Part shown: positions 1-11,100 of the stretch, one piece after another
Position numbering within the stretch: the stretch's first letter is position 1
How the letters are laid out: the number at the start of each line of letters is the position of its first letter
Assembly (NCBI RefSeq): GCF_022815605.1
Contig: NZ_JALGRP010000002.1
Span: forward strand, 310,001-374,000
Length of the DNA stretch: 64,000 nt
Source: Microbacterium sp. VKM Ac-2923
Lineage (GTDB): Bacteria; Actinomycetota; Actinomycetes; Actinomycetales; Microbacteriaceae
Reading direction: 5' to 3'
The notes under the pieces: model-generated
Told to the model about the DNA's origin: nothing
The model's database searches: none
What the model saw: only the letters and a program-made list of their open reading frames with translations
Program-made: the position numbers and the translations under genes

Positions 1-157
1 ACGCGACCGAGCGACCGCCGCTAACGTCGAACGTTGACGCCCATCGACGACACGGCCGCAACGAACTGCCGCGAGTCTTCGGAGCCACCGACGAGGAACG
101 TCTATCCGAGCCGATCGGTCGCGGATCGTCCCCGAGGCCCAGAGACTGTTCGATAGC

Positions 158-370
158 TCAGGCGCCGCCGGGTACCCAGCTGAGCAGGCTGACAACGGCG
201 GCCGAGACGCCGACGAAAGCGCCGACCATCCACCACGCGCTGACTTCGTGGCCCTCGGCACGGCGAACGCGCAGCAACACGTCAGGCCGGCGCGCCGGGT
301 CGACGGCGCTGGCGATCACTGCATGAGCACCTGTCTGAGGTGCGGTCTGGTTCGTCGGAGCTGTAGTCAC
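158..370 (-). CDS. Small hypothetical membrane protein (70 aa)
   Basis: I do not recognise this family. The N-terminal 40 residues are polar and rich in Thr, Pro and Ala. A single hydrophobic helix covers about residues 46-66 (starting WWMVGAF), followed by a very short tail ending in PGGA, so a one-pass membrane protein is likely. The start is GTG with a purine-rich GAAGGGGGA about 8 nt upstream. It lies downstream of glpX on the same strand but 345 nt away, so it is probably a separate transcript. Coding status rests on the RBS, codon use and a sensible membrane topology. Confidence 0.6.
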   Translation of the reverse strand: MTTAPTNQTAPQTGAHAVIASAVDPARRPDVLLRVRRAEGHEVSAWWMVGAFVGVSAAVVSLLSWVPGGA

Positions 371-715
371 GGACGATCCCCCTTCGGGTCTCGGAAGAAC
401 ACAGCGTCACCGTTGACACCTGTACCGATTGTGCCAGAGTCCTCCTGGGAGACCGGTCACGCTTGCGTCACGACACGCCCGGCTCTCGCCCGACGAGTGC
501 GCGCGCGTCGCCCGAAGGTCAGCGCACGCACGCGGGCACCGGTTCCTCGCGCTCGCCCGAGCGACGAGCCGCGGCGCGTGTGCCTGACCGGCCGTCCGCC
601 ACGCGGGACCGCGGGCATCAGCTCGCCGCGCGGGCGTCCGACCGGCGGCCACGCGAGCACCGGGCGGCAGGTCGCTCCGCGACCCCGAGGCCTCACCTCG
701 GTGCGCGCGACCGGA
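371..715. other. Intergenic stretch with glpX 3' hairpins
   Basis: No convincing gene. The open frames here are Arg-rich shadows without an RBS. Two small hairpins follow the glpX stop on its strand: GGTCGC/GCGACC at 670-684 and CCGAGG/CCTCGG at 685-701. Together they could end glpX transcription. The part next to 370 should hold the promoter of the small membrane protein, but no clear -35/-10 pair is visible. Confidence 0.4.
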
Positions 716-1705
716 TCACAGCCACTTCGACGTCAGGTGCTCCGAGGTGATGCGTCGCAGGGTGCCCGACGCCCCACGCAGCACGACGCTCTCGGTGTAG
801 AGGAAGTCGCCCTCGCGACGAACACCCTGCACCAGCTGACCGTCGGTCACGCCCGTCGCGACGAAGATCGTGTTCTTGCCCTTGACCAGGCCATCGGCCT
901 CGTACACTTCACCGTCGACCTGGAGTCCGGCATCCCGGCCCTTCTCCTTCTCGTCGTCGGTGCCCGGAGTGAGAACGCCCTGGATGTGGCCGCCGAGCGC
1001 CTTGATCGCACAGGCCGTCACGATGCCCTCGGGGCTCCCGCCGATACCCACGCACATGTCGGTGCGGGCGTTGTGGCGGGCCGCATTGATGCCACCGGCG
1101 ACGTCACCGTCGCTCATGAGACGGGTGCCGGCACCGGCTTCGCGGATGTCGGCGATGAGCTTCTCGTGACGCGGGCGGTTCAGCACCGACACGACGATCT
1201 CGTCGACGGGCTTGCCGAGAGCCTTGGCGAGCAAGCGGATGTTCTCACCGATGGGAAGGCGGATGTCGACGATCCCGACCCCCGCCGGGCCCGTGACGAG
1301 CTTGTCCATGTAGAAGACGCTGGAGGCGTCGAGCATCGTGCCCTGGTCGGACACCGCGATGACCGACAACGCGTTCTGACGACCGGCGGCGGTCAGCGAG
1401 GTGCCGTCGATGGGATCGACGGCCACGTCGCACTGGGGCCCGCGGCCGCTTCCGACGCGCTCCCCGTTGTAGAGCATGGGCGCGTTGTCCTTCTCGCCCT
1501 CTCCGATGACGATCGTGCCGTCGAAGTTCACGGTGCTGAAGAAGGCGCGCATCGCGTCGACGGCCGCGCCGTCTGCGGCCTCCTTGTCACCGCGACCGAT
1601 GAAGGGGACGGCGCGAATGGATGCCGCTTCCGTCGCTCTCACCAGCTCGAGTGCCAGGTTGCGGTCGGGATGCAGGGGACTCATGTCGGCAGTCAGGCTC
1701 ACCAT
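716..1705 (-). CDS. glpX: Class II fructose-1,6-bisphosphatase GlpX
   Basis: Hydrolyses fructose 1,6-bisphosphate to fructose 6-phosphate in cytosolic gluconeogenesis. The family signatures are present: GRGDKEAAD near residue 37, EGEKDNAPM near 69 (metal and phosphate binding) and DPIDGT near 96. At 329 aa it has the normal GlpX length. The start at 1705 is preferred over an internal ATG at 1684 because TACAGT (1712-1717, reverse strand) sits exactly 6 nt upstream of it, consistent with a leaderless mRNA. It is divergent from the class II aldolase, so the two enzymes of opposing fructose-bisphosphate flux share a 177-nt promoter region. Confidence 0.95.
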   Translation of the reverse strand: MVSLTADMSPLHPDRNLALELVRATEAASIRAVPFIGRGDKEAADGAAVDAMRAFFSTVNFDGTIVIGEGEKDNAPMLYNGERVGSGRGPQCDVAVDPIDGTSLTAAGRQNALSVIAVSDQGTMLDASSVFYMDKLVTGPAGVGIVDIRLPIGENIRLLAKALGKPVDEIVVSVLNRPRHEKLIADIREAGAGTRLMSDGDVAGGINAARHNARTDMCVGIGGSPEGIVTACAIKALGGHIQGVLTPGTDDEKEKGRDAGLQVDGEVYEADGLVKGKNTIFVATGVTDGQLVQGVRREGDFLYTESVVLRGASGTLRRITSEHLTSKWL

Positions 1706-1820
1706 GGGGCCACTGTAGCCAGCAGGTCGGCGACAATCGCGGCTTTTGACGAGCTGCAGAGCGAAGGAATCCGTCTTTTTACCGAATCGGCAGAAGTACC
1801 CGGTTCCTGTCGACCTCGCA

Positions 1821-1849
1821 CTGTCACGATCCGGCGGCTTCGCTAGGCT
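1821..1849 (+). promoter_or_regulatory. Predicted sigma-A-type promoter of fba
   Basis: CTGTCA (1821-1826), a 17-nt spacer and TAGGCT (1844-1849) form a good actinobacterial housekeeping promoter. Transcription would begin near 1856, leaving a leader of about 27 nt that contains the AAGGAG ribosome-binding site of the aldolase gene. Confidence 0.6.
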
Positions 1850-1882
1850 GACGTTGTCCCGACAACACCAAGGAGCACCTCC

Positions 1883-2911
<1,029 letters not shown>

Positions 2912-2925
2912 CCCCGCTCGCTCGC

Positions 2926-2959
2926 ACGAACGCCCCTGTCCTGAGACCGGGGCGTTCGT
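2926..2959 (+). terminator. Rho-independent-like terminator of fba
   Basis: An 11-bp perfect stem ACGAACGCCCC / GGGGCGTTCGT with a 12-nt loop begins 15 nt after the fba stop. Only a weak T-rich tail follows, as is common in high-GC actinobacteria. Confidence 0.7.
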
Positions 2960-3022
2960 CGTTCCGGATACCGTGATCCCGAGCATTCGCCGTCATTGAC
3001 CGCGGACGCCCACGCCGACGGA

Positions 3023-3568
3023 CTAGCTCCGGTACATCTCCAAAATCGTGGGCGCATCCTGGGGCGACGACAGCACCTCGATGGCATCCCCCGCCCGCAC
3101 CTCGCCGGCGCGGCGGACGCGCAGGTACGCGCCGAGTCGCCCCTCGTCGGAGAAGCGCTTGACCCAGCCCCGCGCGGCGGAGCCGCCGACCCAGCGCGCA
3201 AAGGTCGCGCACGGGGTGCGGGGCATCGTGACCTCGACCTCGACCGTGTCGCCGATGCGCCAGATCTCGCCGATGCGGGCCGCGTTGACGTCGAGGCCGT
3301 CGACGCGCAGGTTCTCCCCGAACCAGCCGGAGGGGAGCTCGCGCCCGAGCTCGCCCTCCCAGAATGCCGCGTCCTCTTGCGCGTAGGCGTACACCGCCTT
3401 GTCAGGTCCGCCGTGGTGTTCACGGCTCACCTGCACATCGGCGCGCACGCCGAGCCTGCCGATGCGGACGGGGCCCTCGAGCGGGCGTTTATCGATGGCG
3501 GTCACTCCGACCGACCCGGCATCCGGATGCAGGCTGTGCACAGCGCAGATCGCGACGAGATAAGGCAT
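3023..3568 (-). CDS. MOSC domain-containing protein
   Basis: MOSC (molybdenum cofactor sulfurase C-terminal) domain protein, 181 aa. It shows the family core SREHHGGPDKAVYAYA near residues 48-63, WFGENL near 82 and PRTPC ending at Cys120, the conserved sulfur-carrying cysteine of MOSC proteins. YiiM-type proteins of this kind act with Mo-cofactor enzymes that reduce N-hydroxylated compounds; the substrate here is unknown. The start ATG lies 6 nt downstream of TAGCAT (3575-3580, reverse strand), suggesting its own leaderless promoter. No Mo-enzyme gene is adjacent. Confidence 0.85.
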   Translation of the reverse strand: MPYLVAICAVHSLHPDAGSVGVTAIDKRPLEGPVRIGRLGVRADVQVSREHHGGPDKAVYAYAQEDAAFWEGELGRELPSGWFGENLRVDGLDVNAARIGEIWRIGDTVEVEVTMPRTPCATFARWVGGSAARGWVKRFSDEGRLGAYLRVRRAGEVRAGDAIEVLSSPQDAPTILEMYRS

Positions 3569-3610
3569 GCGACGATGCTAGAGCGTCGGATTCCCTGCCG
3601 ACCCTCAGCC

Positions 3611-4312
3611 TCACGGCGAATCGAACGTGCGCCGCATCACCACACGATCGCCGTCGACCGTGCGGATCTCCACCGCGTCGATGTCTGCCGTCGAGAGGTC
3701 GGTACCGGCGCTCAGCTCGGTCGTCGATCCGGGACCGGCGCGCCAGGTCGACAGCACACTGGTCGAACCCGTGCCGTCGGTGATCGCGAGGGCGTAGGGC
3801 CAACCGCCGGGCGGCGCGTCGAGCACCTGCCCGGTGTACTGGCACACGAGGTCGATGCGCGTCCCCCACGGCACCGACGTGAGCTTCACCGACGCCTCGA
3901 GGGGTGCGCCGCCGATGTCATCGAGCGCGTACACCGCGCCCGCGGGTTGCGCGGCACCAGCGACGGCGATGACGCTCGGCACGGCGACCGCGATCAGCGC
4001 GACGGATGCCGCGAGCGTCCACGCCGTGACGCGGCGCGCCCGTCGCCGACGGGCGGCCTGAACGATTCGTTCCCGCAGCGCGGGGTCGGGGGCGGGCAGC
4101 GCGGCCGATCCGGACTCGGCGCCCACGGTCCGCGCCCGCTCCGCCGAGAGACGTGACAGCAGCCCAGCCGTAGGTGCGAGTTCCGTCACGGCGGCCCGGC
4201 ACTCGGCGCACTCGACGAGGTGCGCTTCGAACTCGGCACGGTCGGCCGCGTTCAGCGCCCCGAGAACGTACGCGCCGTCCGAGGCCGAAAGGCGCTCGTG
4301 GTCGGTGGTCAT
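3611..4312 (-). CDS. Anti-sigma factor, zinc-finger/RskA type
   Basis: Membrane-bound anti-sigma factor. The N-terminal cytoplasmic domain carries the zinc anti-sigma signature H31-x3-C35-x2-C38. It is followed by a basic stretch (about 88-94), one transmembrane helix at about 98-119 and an extracytoplasmic RskA-like C-terminal domain of about 110 aa. The start ATG overlaps the sigma gene stop by 4 nt, so the pair is translationally coupled, as is usual for sigma/anti-sigma partners. Release of the sigma factor probably follows regulated proteolysis of this protein. The signal is unknown. Confidence 0.9.
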   Translation of the reverse strand: MTTDHERLSASDGAYVLGALNAADRAEFEAHLVECAECRAAVTELAPTAGLLSRLSAERARTVGAESGSAALPAPDPALRERIVQAARRRRARRVTAWTLAASVALIAVAVPSVIAVAGAAQPAGAVYALDDIGGAPLEASVKLTSVPWGTRIDLVCQYTGQVLDAPPGGWPYALAITDGTGSTSVLSTWRAGPGSTTELSAGTDLSTADIDAVEIRTVDGDRVVMRRTFDSP

Positions 4313-4815
4313 CGCGTCACCCCCCTCTCCTGCAGCGCGAGTCGCAGAGCCCGCACCGCGTAGTGCAGGCGCGACTTGACGGTTCCCGCCGGGATGCCGA
4401 GTTCGTCGGCCGCCTGCGCGACGCTGCGTCCCCCGTAGTACGCACTCACGATGACCGCACGGTGGTCGGGTGTGAGGGTCGCGAGTGCCTCCTCGACCAG
4501 GAGCGCGTCGAACATGGCATCCGTGTCGTCGTCACGTACCCGCTCGGGCAGCTCGTCGACGGGCAGTTCGTGACGGCGGCGGGCGCTGCGCGCCTCGTCG
4601 ATGACGATGTTGCGGGCCACCGTGTACATCCACGACCGCAGCGACGCGGGCTCGTCGCTCATCACCCGCGGCGTGCGCCACGCCCGCAGCAACGTCTCCT
4701 GCACCACGTCGTCGGCGCCGGAGTGGTCCCCGGTCAGGCTCACGACGTAGCGCCAGACGGGAACGGCGTGCGCGTCGTAGAGCGCCGTCAGCTGCGCCTG
4801 CTCGTCTCGCACCAC
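4309..4815 (-). CDS. ECF sigma factor (SigK/SigL-like)
   Basis: RNA polymerase sigma-70 factor of the extracytoplasmic-function class, 168 aa. Region 2 is seen at about 10-80 (DDVVQETLLRAWR near 35-47) and the region 4 helix-turn-helix at about 128-157 (AADELGIPAGTVKSRL). The partner is the overlapping downstream anti-sigma factor. The ATG is preceded by GAGAGGGG. The region 4 sequence and the RskA-type partner resemble mycobacterial SigK/SigL groups. The regulon is not evident from this window. Confidence 0.92.
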   Translation of the reverse strand: MVRDEQAQLTALYDAHAVPVWRYVVSLTGDHSGADDVVQETLLRAWRTPRVMSDEPASLRSWMYTVARNIVIDEARSARRRHELPVDELPERVRDDDTDAMFDALLVEEALATLTPDHRAVIVSAYYGGRSVAQAADELGIPAGTVKSRLHYAVRALRLALQERGVTR

Positions 4816-4879
4816 GGCATCCCCTCTCCGTGTCTTGAGAATCGGTCTGGGGAGAACACGGGATGCCGGCTCGCGCGGT

Positions 4880-5461
4880 TCAGTTCGGAACGCTGCCGAT
4901 GATCGCGGACATGAACTGCTGGTCGCCGACCAGGGCCAGGGTCACGCAGACACCGGCGATCACAGCCGTGGCGATGAAGCCGACCAACGGGATCCAGAAG
5001 GCCACCCGTCCGCGCGTGAGGCGTCGCCAGGTGAGCACCGCGGTCAGCAGCCACCCGATTCCGTACACGAGCGCCGCGGCGGCGCCCCAGACGTAGCCCG
5101 CCTGCAGATTGGTATAGGTGGTGTCGACGCCAAGGATGTCGGCGGCCGACTCGGCGTAGCGGGGAAAGTCGAGCAGCTGCACGATCGTCGACACCGTCGA
5201 CACGAGCCCGTACGCGAGCAGACCGCCGGTGAGGATGCGATCCCAGAGGGGCCCGCGCAACGCCTTCGCTCGAGCCCCGGCAGACGGGACCGCGGCCGGG
5301 GCGGGTTGCTCGATCTGCTCAGTCTGCGGAGCGACGCCGGCCTCGAGCGCTTCGGTCACCTCGGGCCGCCGGATGCGCGCGCGCTGCTCCTCGGGGGTGG
5401 CGTACTCGCCGAACTGCGGCCGCGGGCGGGCCTCGGCATCATCGGGCGACGGGCCGCTCAC
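4880..5461 (-). CDS. DUF6264-like three-helix membrane protein
   Basis: A 193-aa protein with a polar Pro/Ala-rich N-terminus of about 70 residues and three hydrophobic helices at about 76-97, 118-144 and 152-177. It looks like the DUF6264 proteins of Microbacteriaceae, an assignment made from memory of the sequence pattern. The GTG start overlaps the ispH stop (GTGA), so it is co-transcribed and coupled with ispH. The function is unknown. Confidence 0.75.
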   Translation of the reverse strand: MSGPSPDDAEARPRPQFGEYATPEEQRARIRRPEVTEALEAGVAPQTEQIEQPAPAAVPSAGARAKALRGPLWDRILTGGLLAYGLVSTVSTIVQLLDFPRYAESAADILGVDTTYTNLQAGYVWGAAAALVYGIGWLLTAVLTWRRLTRGRVAFWIPLVGFIATAVIAGVCVTLALVGDQQFMSAIIGSVPN

Positions 5462-6519
5462 GCGCGATCCCGCCCGCCGAGCGCCCGGCTGTCACGGTTG
5501 CCGCTGGCATCGTGACGAAGCTCTTTGGGGAGCGAGAAAATGAGGTCTTCTTCGGCGGTGCGCACTTCTTCGACGTCGCGGTACCCCGCACCGGCCAGTT
5601 CTTCGAGCACCTCGGTGACGAGCACCTCGGGAACCGAGGCGCCGCTGGTCACGCCGACGGTCTGGACGCCCTCGAGCCACTCTTGCTTGACCTCGTCGAC
5701 GTAGTCGACGCGGTAGGCGGCCTTGGCGCCGTACTCGAGGGCGACCTCGACGAGGCGCACGCTGTTGGAGGAGTTCGCCGAGCCCACCACGATCACGAGA
5801 TCAGCACCGACGGCGACCTTCTTGATCGCGACCTGGCGGTTCTGCGTGGCGTAGCAGATGTCGTCGGACGGCGGATCCTGCAGCTGCGGGAAGCGCTCGC
5901 GCAGGCGACGCACGGTCTCCATCGTCTCGTCGACCGAGAGGGTCGTCTGCGACAGCCACACGACCTTCGACGGATCGCGCACCTCGATCTCGTCGGCGTG
6001 CTCGGGCGAGTTCACCACGGTGACGTGCTCGGGGGCCTCGCCGGCCGTTCCCTCGACCTCTTCGTGGCCCTCGTGGCCGATCAGCAGGATCTCGAAGTCG
6101 TCGCGCGCGAAACGCACGGCCTCGCGGTGCACCTTCGTCACGAGCGGGCAGGTGGCGTCGATCGCCTGGAGTCCGCGATCGGATGCCGCCGACACGACGG
6201 CGGGCGACACACCGTGGGCGCTGAAGACGACGTGCGAGCCGGTGGGCACCTCGTCGACCTCCTCGACGAAGACGGCACCCTTCTTCTCGAGCTCGGTCAC
6301 GACGTGGATGTTGTGCACGATCTGCTTGCGCACGTACACCGGTGCGCCGTAGCGCTCGAGCGCCTTCTCGACGGCGATCACGGCCCGGTCCACACCCGCG
6401 CAGTATCCACGGGGCGCGGCCAGGAGCACCCGCTTCTGTCCGTTGACGGGGATATCCTGGAGCCGCCCGCGTCGACCCGGAATACGGGGAACGGGCAGGT
6501 GGACGGCAGGTGAGCTCAC
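5458..6519 (-). CDS. ispH: 4-hydroxy-3-methylbut-2-enyl diphosphate reductase
   Basis: Last enzyme of the non-mevalonate (MEP) isoprenoid pathway; a [4Fe-4S] enzyme making IPP and DMAPP. The three cluster cysteines lie in [12 protein letters not shown] (Cys40), DATCPLVTK and [10 protein letters not shown]. The conserved VHNIHV and [10 protein letters not shown] substrate-site segments are present. The 353-aa length includes an N-terminal extension of about 28 residues. The GTG start at 6519 is supported by TAGAAT (6526-6531, reverse strand) exactly 6 nt upstream. It is divergent from xseA. Confidence 0.96.
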   Translation of the reverse strand: MSSPAVHLPVPRIPGRRGRLQDIPVNGQKRVLLAAPRGYCAGVDRAVIAVEKALERYGAPVYVRKQIVHNIHVVTELEKKGAVFVEEVDEVPTGSHVVFSAHGVSPAVVSAASDRGLQAIDATCPLVTKVHREAVRFARDDFEILLIGHEGHEEVEGTAGEAPEHVTVVNSPEHADEIEVRDPSKVVWLSQTTLSVDETMETVRRLRERFPQLQDPPSDDICYATQNRQVAIKKVAVGADLVIVVGSANSSNSVRLVEVALEYGAKAAYRVDYVDEVKQEWLEGVQTVGVTSGASVPEVLVTEVLEELAGAGYRDVEEVRTAEEDLIFSLPKELRHDASGNRDSRALGGRDRA

Positions 6520-6583
6520 CCCTCGATTCTACCGGGGTGCCCCTGGACGCCGGCCGAACCCCACCCCGACACCCGCGGAGACC

Positions 6584-8086
6584 ATGACCTCTTTCCAGCC
6601 CGAGACCCTCGAGGGCCAGGCACCGCCCGCCGACTCCGTCCATCCGCGCGACTCGCGGACCGATGCGCCGACGTCGGTGTCGCGGCTGAACGACACCATC
6701 CGCGGCTTCATCGAGCGCTGGGGTTCGGTGTGGGTCGAGGGCGAGATCACCTCCTTCAACCGCCGCGGAGGCAACGTCTTCGGCCGTCTGAAAGACCTCG
6801 GAACCGAATCCACGGTCGCGTTCCGCATCTGGTCGAGCACGCTGAACCGCCTGCCGAAAGACCTCAAAGTGGGCGATCACGTCGTCGCGTGCGTCAAGGC
6901 CGATTACTTCCCCCGCACCGGCGACTTCTCGTTCGCGATCTCGGCGATGCGCCACGTGGGCCTCGGCGAACAGCTCGAGCGCCTGGAGCGCCTGCGTGTG
7001 CAACTGCGGTCGGAGGGCCTGTTCGACCCGGTGCGCAAGAAGAAGCTGCCCTTCCTCCCCCACTGCATCGGTCTGATCACGGGCGAGAACTCGGATGCCG
7101 AGAAAGACGTCCACCGCAACGCGGAGCTCCGCTGGCCCCGCGTGCGGTTCCGCACCCAGCACGCCGCCGTCCAGGGCGATCGATGCGTGCCCGAGACCCT
7201 CGCGGCCCTCAAGATCCTGGATGCCGACCCCGAGGTCGACGTGATCGTCATCGCCCGCGGTGGCGGCGATCCGCAGACGCTGCTCGGCTTCAGCGACGAG
7301 CGGCTGCTGCGGGCGGTGGCGGCGGCCTCCACACCGATCGTCAGCGCCATCGGTCACGAGAACGACCGGCCCCTGCTCGACGAGGTCGCCGACGTCCGCG
7401 CCTCGACACCCACCGACGCCGCCAAGCGCGTGGTCCCCGACGTGAGCGAGCAGCGCGCGCTGGTGGCGCAGCTGCGGGCCCGCCTCACCGGACGCCTCAC
7501 CCAGCGCGTCCTGCACGACATCGCCCAGCTCGAGCAGATCCGTTCGCGTCCGGCGCTGCGCACACCGCACTCCTTGCTCACGTCGCGCGCACAGGAGCTG
7601 TGGATGCTGTCGAACCGCGGCCGCGACATCGTCGACCGCCGCATCGAGGGCGAGCGGCGTCGCACCAGCGAACTCGGGGCGGGGCTCCGCGCGCTCTCGC
7701 CGCTGGCCACCCTCGCTCGCGGGTACGCGATCGCGCAGTTCGCCGACGGTTCCGTCCTGCGCGACGCGTCTCATGCACCGACCGGCACCGAACTGACGCT
7801 GACCGTCGAACGCGGCGCTCTCGCCGTGGTGTCGGACGGCGCCGTCGCGGGCGCGGTCCCGGACGGAGCCGCGGCCGGCGGCCCCCTCGCGGACGCCGTC
7901 CCGGACGAGGCCGCCACCGCCGGCACCCTCGCGAACGCCGTCCTGGACGGAGCCGCCACCGAGGGCGTCAAACGACCGATCGACCCGCTGGGTTCGGACG
8001 CGTCGGGCGTCAACGCTCCGGCATCCGCCGATCGACCGCTCGACACCGAGGCAACCGGCGACGGCGCGTCGACGGGTCGCGCCTAG
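6584..8086 (+). CDS. xseA: Exodeoxyribonuclease VII large subunit
   Basis: Catalytic subunit of the ATP-independent single-strand exonuclease VII. An OB-fold lies at about residues 25-120 ([18 protein letters not shown]). The catalytic domain includes [13 protein letters not shown] near 163, [14 protein letters not shown] near 219 and [19 protein letters not shown] near 250. A coiled-coil region and the C-terminal GYAIAQ segment follow. After the usual end, near residue 410, it carries an unusual tail of about 85 residues with Ala-rich imperfect repeats ([21 protein letters not shown]). The start ATG has GCGGAG upstream. It is followed by xseB after 10 nt. Confidence 0.95.
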   Translation: MTSFQPETLEGQAPPADSVHPRDSRTDAPTSVSRLNDTIRGFIERWGSVWVEGEITSFNRRGGNVFGRLKDLGTESTVAFRIWSSTLNRLPKDLKVGDHVVACVKADYFPRTGDFSFAISAMRHVGLGEQLERLERLRVQLRSEGLFDPVRKKKLPFLPHCIGLITGENSDAEKDVHRNAELRWPRVRFRTQHAAVQGDRCVPETLAALKILDADPEVDVIVIARGGGDPQTLLGFSDERLLRAVAAASTPIVSAIGHENDRPLLDEVADVRASTPTDAAKRVVPDVSEQRALVAQLRARLTGRLTQRVLHDIAQLEQIRSRPALRTPHSLLTSRAQELWMLSNRGRDIVDRRIEGERRRTSELGAGLRALSPLATLARGYAIAQFADGSVLRDASHAPTGTELTLTVERGALAVVSDGAVAGAVPDGAAAGGPLADAVPDEAATAGTLANAVLDGAATEGVKRPIDPLGSDASGVNAPASADRPLDTEATGDGASTGRA

Positions 8087-8096
8087 AATGGATGCC

Positions 8097-8324
8097 ATGA
8101 CCGCGACGACCCCCGGCTCCACCGCCGACGTCGCGTCCCTCTCGTTCGAGCAGGCTCGCGACGAGCTTGTGCGCGTCGTCGCCGAGCTCGAGCAGGGTGC
8201 TCCGACCCTCGAAGAGTCGCTGGCTCTGTGGGAACGCGGCGAGAAGCTCTACGCACGCTGCGAGGAATGGCTGCTGGGGGCCAAGCGCCGCCTCGACGCC
8301 GCGCGCGGCGAAGGAGACGAGTGA
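8097..8324 (+). CDS. xseB: Exodeoxyribonuclease VII small subunit
   Basis: A 75-aa helical subunit that binds XseA. It shows the diagnostic [20 protein letters not shown] and [15 protein letters not shown] segments. The ATG at 8097 is preferred over one at 8088 because TAGAAT (8084-8089) lies 7 nt upstream, suggesting an extra leaderless transcript start inside the xseA stop codon. The stop overlaps the next gene start (ATGA). Confidence 0.93.
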   Translation: MTATTPGSTADVASLSFEQARDELVRVVAELEQGAPTLEESLALWERGEKLYARCEEWLLGAKRRLDAARGEGDE

Positions 8325-8956
8325 TGGCCCGCGTCGTCGCCCACCTGGGGCGTCCCGAGACCCCGCAGGAGACCGCAGACCGCAAGGCCGAGTTCTCGAG
8401 CCGCTACCGGTCGAGCAAGACGTTCCGCAACCTGATCGCGGCCATGCTGGTGACGATCGCGGTCGTCCTCGTCGTGGTCGCCGCGGTTCCCCGGGGCGAG
8501 CCGACTCCTCAGCCCGCTCCCGACGTGCCCGCGCTGGCGGCAGACCTCGAGGCCGAGCGCGGTCGTCCCGTGCTGTCCCCGTCGCTGGGCGACGGGTGGC
8601 GCGTCAACCAGGCCACGACCGAGGGTGTCGGCGGTACCGAGGCGTGGACGATGGTCTACGTTCGCTCCGGCGAGTCGGGCTTCCTCCGCCTCGCACAGGG
8701 CTTCGACGCCGACGAGGCCTGGGTCGGCCAGGTGCTCGACGGCACCCGCAGCAGCGAGACCACCGAGATCGACGGCATCACCTGGAACGTCTACCGGCCC
8801 GCCAACCCCTCGGGTACGGGCAACATCGACTACGCCCTCGCCACCCCCGCCGGCCCCGACTACGTGCTCGTCTACGGCGATGCGGCTCCTGAGACGGCGG
8901 CGCTGGCGGCCGCATCCGTCACCGCCCAGATCGAGCAGTTGAGAGAGGTCCCGTGA
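8324..8956 (+). CDS. DUF4245 membrane-anchored protein
   Basis: A 210-aa protein with one hydrophobic helix at about 37-57 after a basic N-terminus. A secreted domain of about 150 aa follows (WRVNQATTEGVGGTEAWTM). It matches actinobacterial DUF4245 in length and layout. The start overlaps xseB by 4 nt and has AAGGAG upstream. The stop overlaps carbonic anhydrase, giving a tight xseA-xseB-DUF4245-carbonic anhydrase operon. The function is not known. Confidence 0.82.
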   Translation: MARVVAHLGRPETPQETADRKAEFSSRYRSSKTFRNLIAAMLVTIAVVLVVVAAVPRGEPTPQPAPDVPALAADLEAERGRPVLSPSLGDGWRVNQATTEGVGGTEAWTMVYVRSGESGFLRLAQGFDADEAWVGQVLDGTRSSETTEIDGITWNVYRPANPSGTGNIDYALATPAGPDYVLVYGDAAPETAALAAASVTAQIEQLREVP

Positions 8957-9624
8957 GCGAGCGCATGACCCCGCGTCAGGTGTGGCAGCAGATGGTGGAG
9001 GGCAACCGGCGGTTCGTGTCGGGCGCGCCCGCTCACCCCCGTCAGGACGTGGAGCGTCGCACTGAGCTCGCGAGTTCGCAGCACCCGACCGCCGCGCTGT
9101 TCGGCTGCTCGGACTCGCGTCTGGCCGCGGAGATCATCTTCGACGAGGGCCTCGGCGACCTGTTCGTGGTGCGCAACGCCGGTCAGGTCATCTCCGACTC
9201 GGTCATCGGCAGCCTCGAGTACGCGGTCGGCGTGCTCGAAGTCCCGCTCATCGTCGTCCTCGCGCACGACGCGTGCGGGGCGGTGGGCGCGGCGATCGAC
9301 AGCACGGGCCTCGACGCCCCCACTCTCCCTGCCTACATCTGGCGTCAGATCGCACCCATCGTGCCGGCCGTGCGCCGCGTCCAGCGGGCGAGCACCGTCG
9401 ACGGGCACGCGCCCGCCCGCATCGATCCCGAGCAGGTCGGTCGCGAGCATCTGCGGTACACCGTCGCCGAATTGCTGCGCGCCTCGGAACTCATCAGCGA
9501 GGCGGTGGCCGAGGGCCGCACCGCTGTCGTCGGCGCCAATTACCGCCTCGACGAGGGAGAAGCCTCCCCCGTCGTCATCGTGGGCGACGTCGACGACGAC
9601 CGCGTCGAAGTCGTCCGCAGCTGA
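8953..9624 (+). CDS. Beta-class carbonic anhydrase
   Basis: Zinc enzyme interconverting CO2 and bicarbonate, 223 aa. The zinc and catalytic motifs are present: CSDSR near residues 51-55 (Cys, with the Asp-Arg dyad) and HDACG near 104-108 (His and Cys ligands). The GTG start overlaps the preceding stop. A possible physiological link is bicarbonate supply for PEP carboxylase, also in this window, but the two are not co-transcribed. Confidence 0.93.
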   Translation: MSERMTPRQVWQQMVEGNRRFVSGAPAHPRQDVERRTELASSQHPTAALFGCSDSRLAAEIIFDEGLGDLFVVRNAGQVISDSVIGSLEYAVGVLEVPLIVVLAHDACGAVGAAIDSTGLDAPTLPAYIWRQIAPIVPAVRRVQRASTVDGHAPARIDPEQVGREHLRYTVAELLRASELISEAVAEGRTAVVGANYRLDEGEASPVVIVGDVDDDRVEVVRS

Positions 9625-9659
9625 GACCCACCGAACACCAGACCTGGAGGAACGACGAC

Positions 9660-11054
9660 GTGACCGACATCGAGTACCGCATCGAACACGACACCATGGG
9701 TGAGGTGCGAGTGCCCAAGGACGCGCTCTACGCCGCGCAGACGCAGCGCGCGGTCGAGAACTTCCCCATCTCCGGGTCCGGACTCGAATCGACGCAGATC
9801 GCCGCCCTCGCCCGCATCAAGAAGGCCGCCGCCCTCGCCAACAAAGACCTCGGCACCCTCGATGCGTCGATCGCGGATGCCATCGCGCAGGCGGCCGACG
9901 AGGTCGTCACCGGCCGTCACGACGCGCACTTCCCCGTCGACACGTACCAGACCGGCAGCGGCACCTCGTCGAACATGAACATGAACGAGGTGCTCGCGAC
10001 GCTGGCGACCGGCATCCTGGGTTCACCCGTTCACCCCAACGACCACGTCAACGCGTCGCAGTCGTCGAACGACGTCTTCCCCACCTCGGTGCACATCGCC
10101 GTCACGCAGGCGCTCATCACCGACCTGATCCCCGCCCTCCAGCACCTCTCGACCGCACTCGAGACGAAGGCCCAGGCGTGGAAGGGCATCGTGAAGTCGG
10201 GCCGCACCCACCTCATGGATGCCACCCCCGTGACCCTCGGCCAGGAGTTCGGCGGCTACGCCCGCCAGATGCGCCTCGGCATCGAGCGCGTGGAGGCCGT
10301 GCTCCCCCGCGTGGGCGAGGTCCCCCTCGGCGGCACCGCGGTCGGCACCGGCATCAACACCCCGCTCGGCTTCCCGCAGAAGGTCATCGAGCTGCTCGCG
10401 GCCGAGACCCAGCTGCCGATCACCGAGGCGAAGGACCACTTCGAGGCCCAGGCCAACCGCGACGGTCTCGTCGAGGCATCCGGAGCCCTGCGCACCATCG
10501 CGGTGTCGCTGACCAAGATCAACAACGACATCCGCTGGATGGGCTCGGGACCGAACACCGGCCTCGGCGAACTGCACATCCCCGACCTTCAGCCCGGCTC
10601 CTCGATCATGCCCGGCAAGGTCAACCCGGTCGTTCCCGAGGCGACGCTCATGGTGTGCGCCCGCGTGATCGGCAACGACGCCACGGTCGCCTGGGCCGGC
10701 GCCTCGGGCTCTTTCGAACTGAATGTCGCCATCCCCGTCATGGGAACCGCCCTTCTCGAATCGATCCGCCTGCTCTCCAACGCCATGCGCGTGCTGGCCG
10801 ACAAGACGATCGACGGTCTCGAGGCCAACGTGGCACGGGCCGAGGCGTTCGCGGGCATGTCGCCCTCGATCGTCACCCCGCTCAACAAGGTCATCGGCTA
10901 CGAGGCCGCGGCCAAGATCGCCAAGCACTCGGTGGCGAAGGGCATCACCGTGCGTGAGGCCGTCATCGACCTCGGGTACGTCGAGCGTGGCGAGATCACC
11001 GAAGAGGTGCTCGACGCCAAGCTCGACCTGCTGTCGATGACGCACCCCGGCTGA
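9660..11054 (+). CDS. fumC: Class II fumarate hydratase
   Basis: Oxygen-stable TCA-cycle fumarase (fumarate to malate), 464 aa. It contains the superfamily signature [11 protein letters not shown] plus [25 protein letters not shown] and [18 protein letters not shown], which form the composite active site. The GTG at 9660 is chosen because CTGGAGG ends 9 nt before it and the protein then starts at the usual place. A short gap separates it from carbonic anhydrase, so it may be the last gene of that operon. Confidence 0.96.
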   Translation: MTDIEYRIEHDTMGEVRVPKDALYAAQTQRAVENFPISGSGLESTQIAALARIKKAAALANKDLGTLDASIADAIAQAADEVVTGRHDAHFPVDTYQTGSGTSSNMNMNEVLATLATGILGSPVHPNDHVNASQSSNDVFPTSVHIAVTQALITDLIPALQHLSTALETKAQAWKGIVKSGRTHLMDATPVTLGQEFGGYARQMRLGIERVEAVLPRVGEVPLGGTAVGTGINTPLGFPQKVIELLAAETQLPITEAKDHFEAQANRDGLVEASGALRTIAVSLTKINNDIRWMGSGPNTGLGELHIPDLQPGSSIMPGKVNPVVPEATLMVCARVIGNDATVAWAGASGSFELNVAIPVMGTALLESIRLLSNAMRVLADKTIDGLEANVARAEAFAGMSPSIVTPLNKVIGYEAAAKIAKHSVAKGITVREAVIDLGYVERGEITEEVLDAKLDLLSMTHPG

Positions 11055-11100
11055 GCGGGCCACGCACGTCCCCGACGACGAGGCGCGCCATAATCGGAGG

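Noticed and set aside
407..696. Two small reverse-strand frames after glpX
   Set aside because: Arg-rich composition, overlapping each other in different frames, no RBS; they cover the glpX 3' hairpins.
5801..8122. Long reverse-strand frame across xseA and into ispH
   Set aside because: It overlaps two certain genes; the product is low-complexity and Arg/Gly-rich, typical of a shadow frame.
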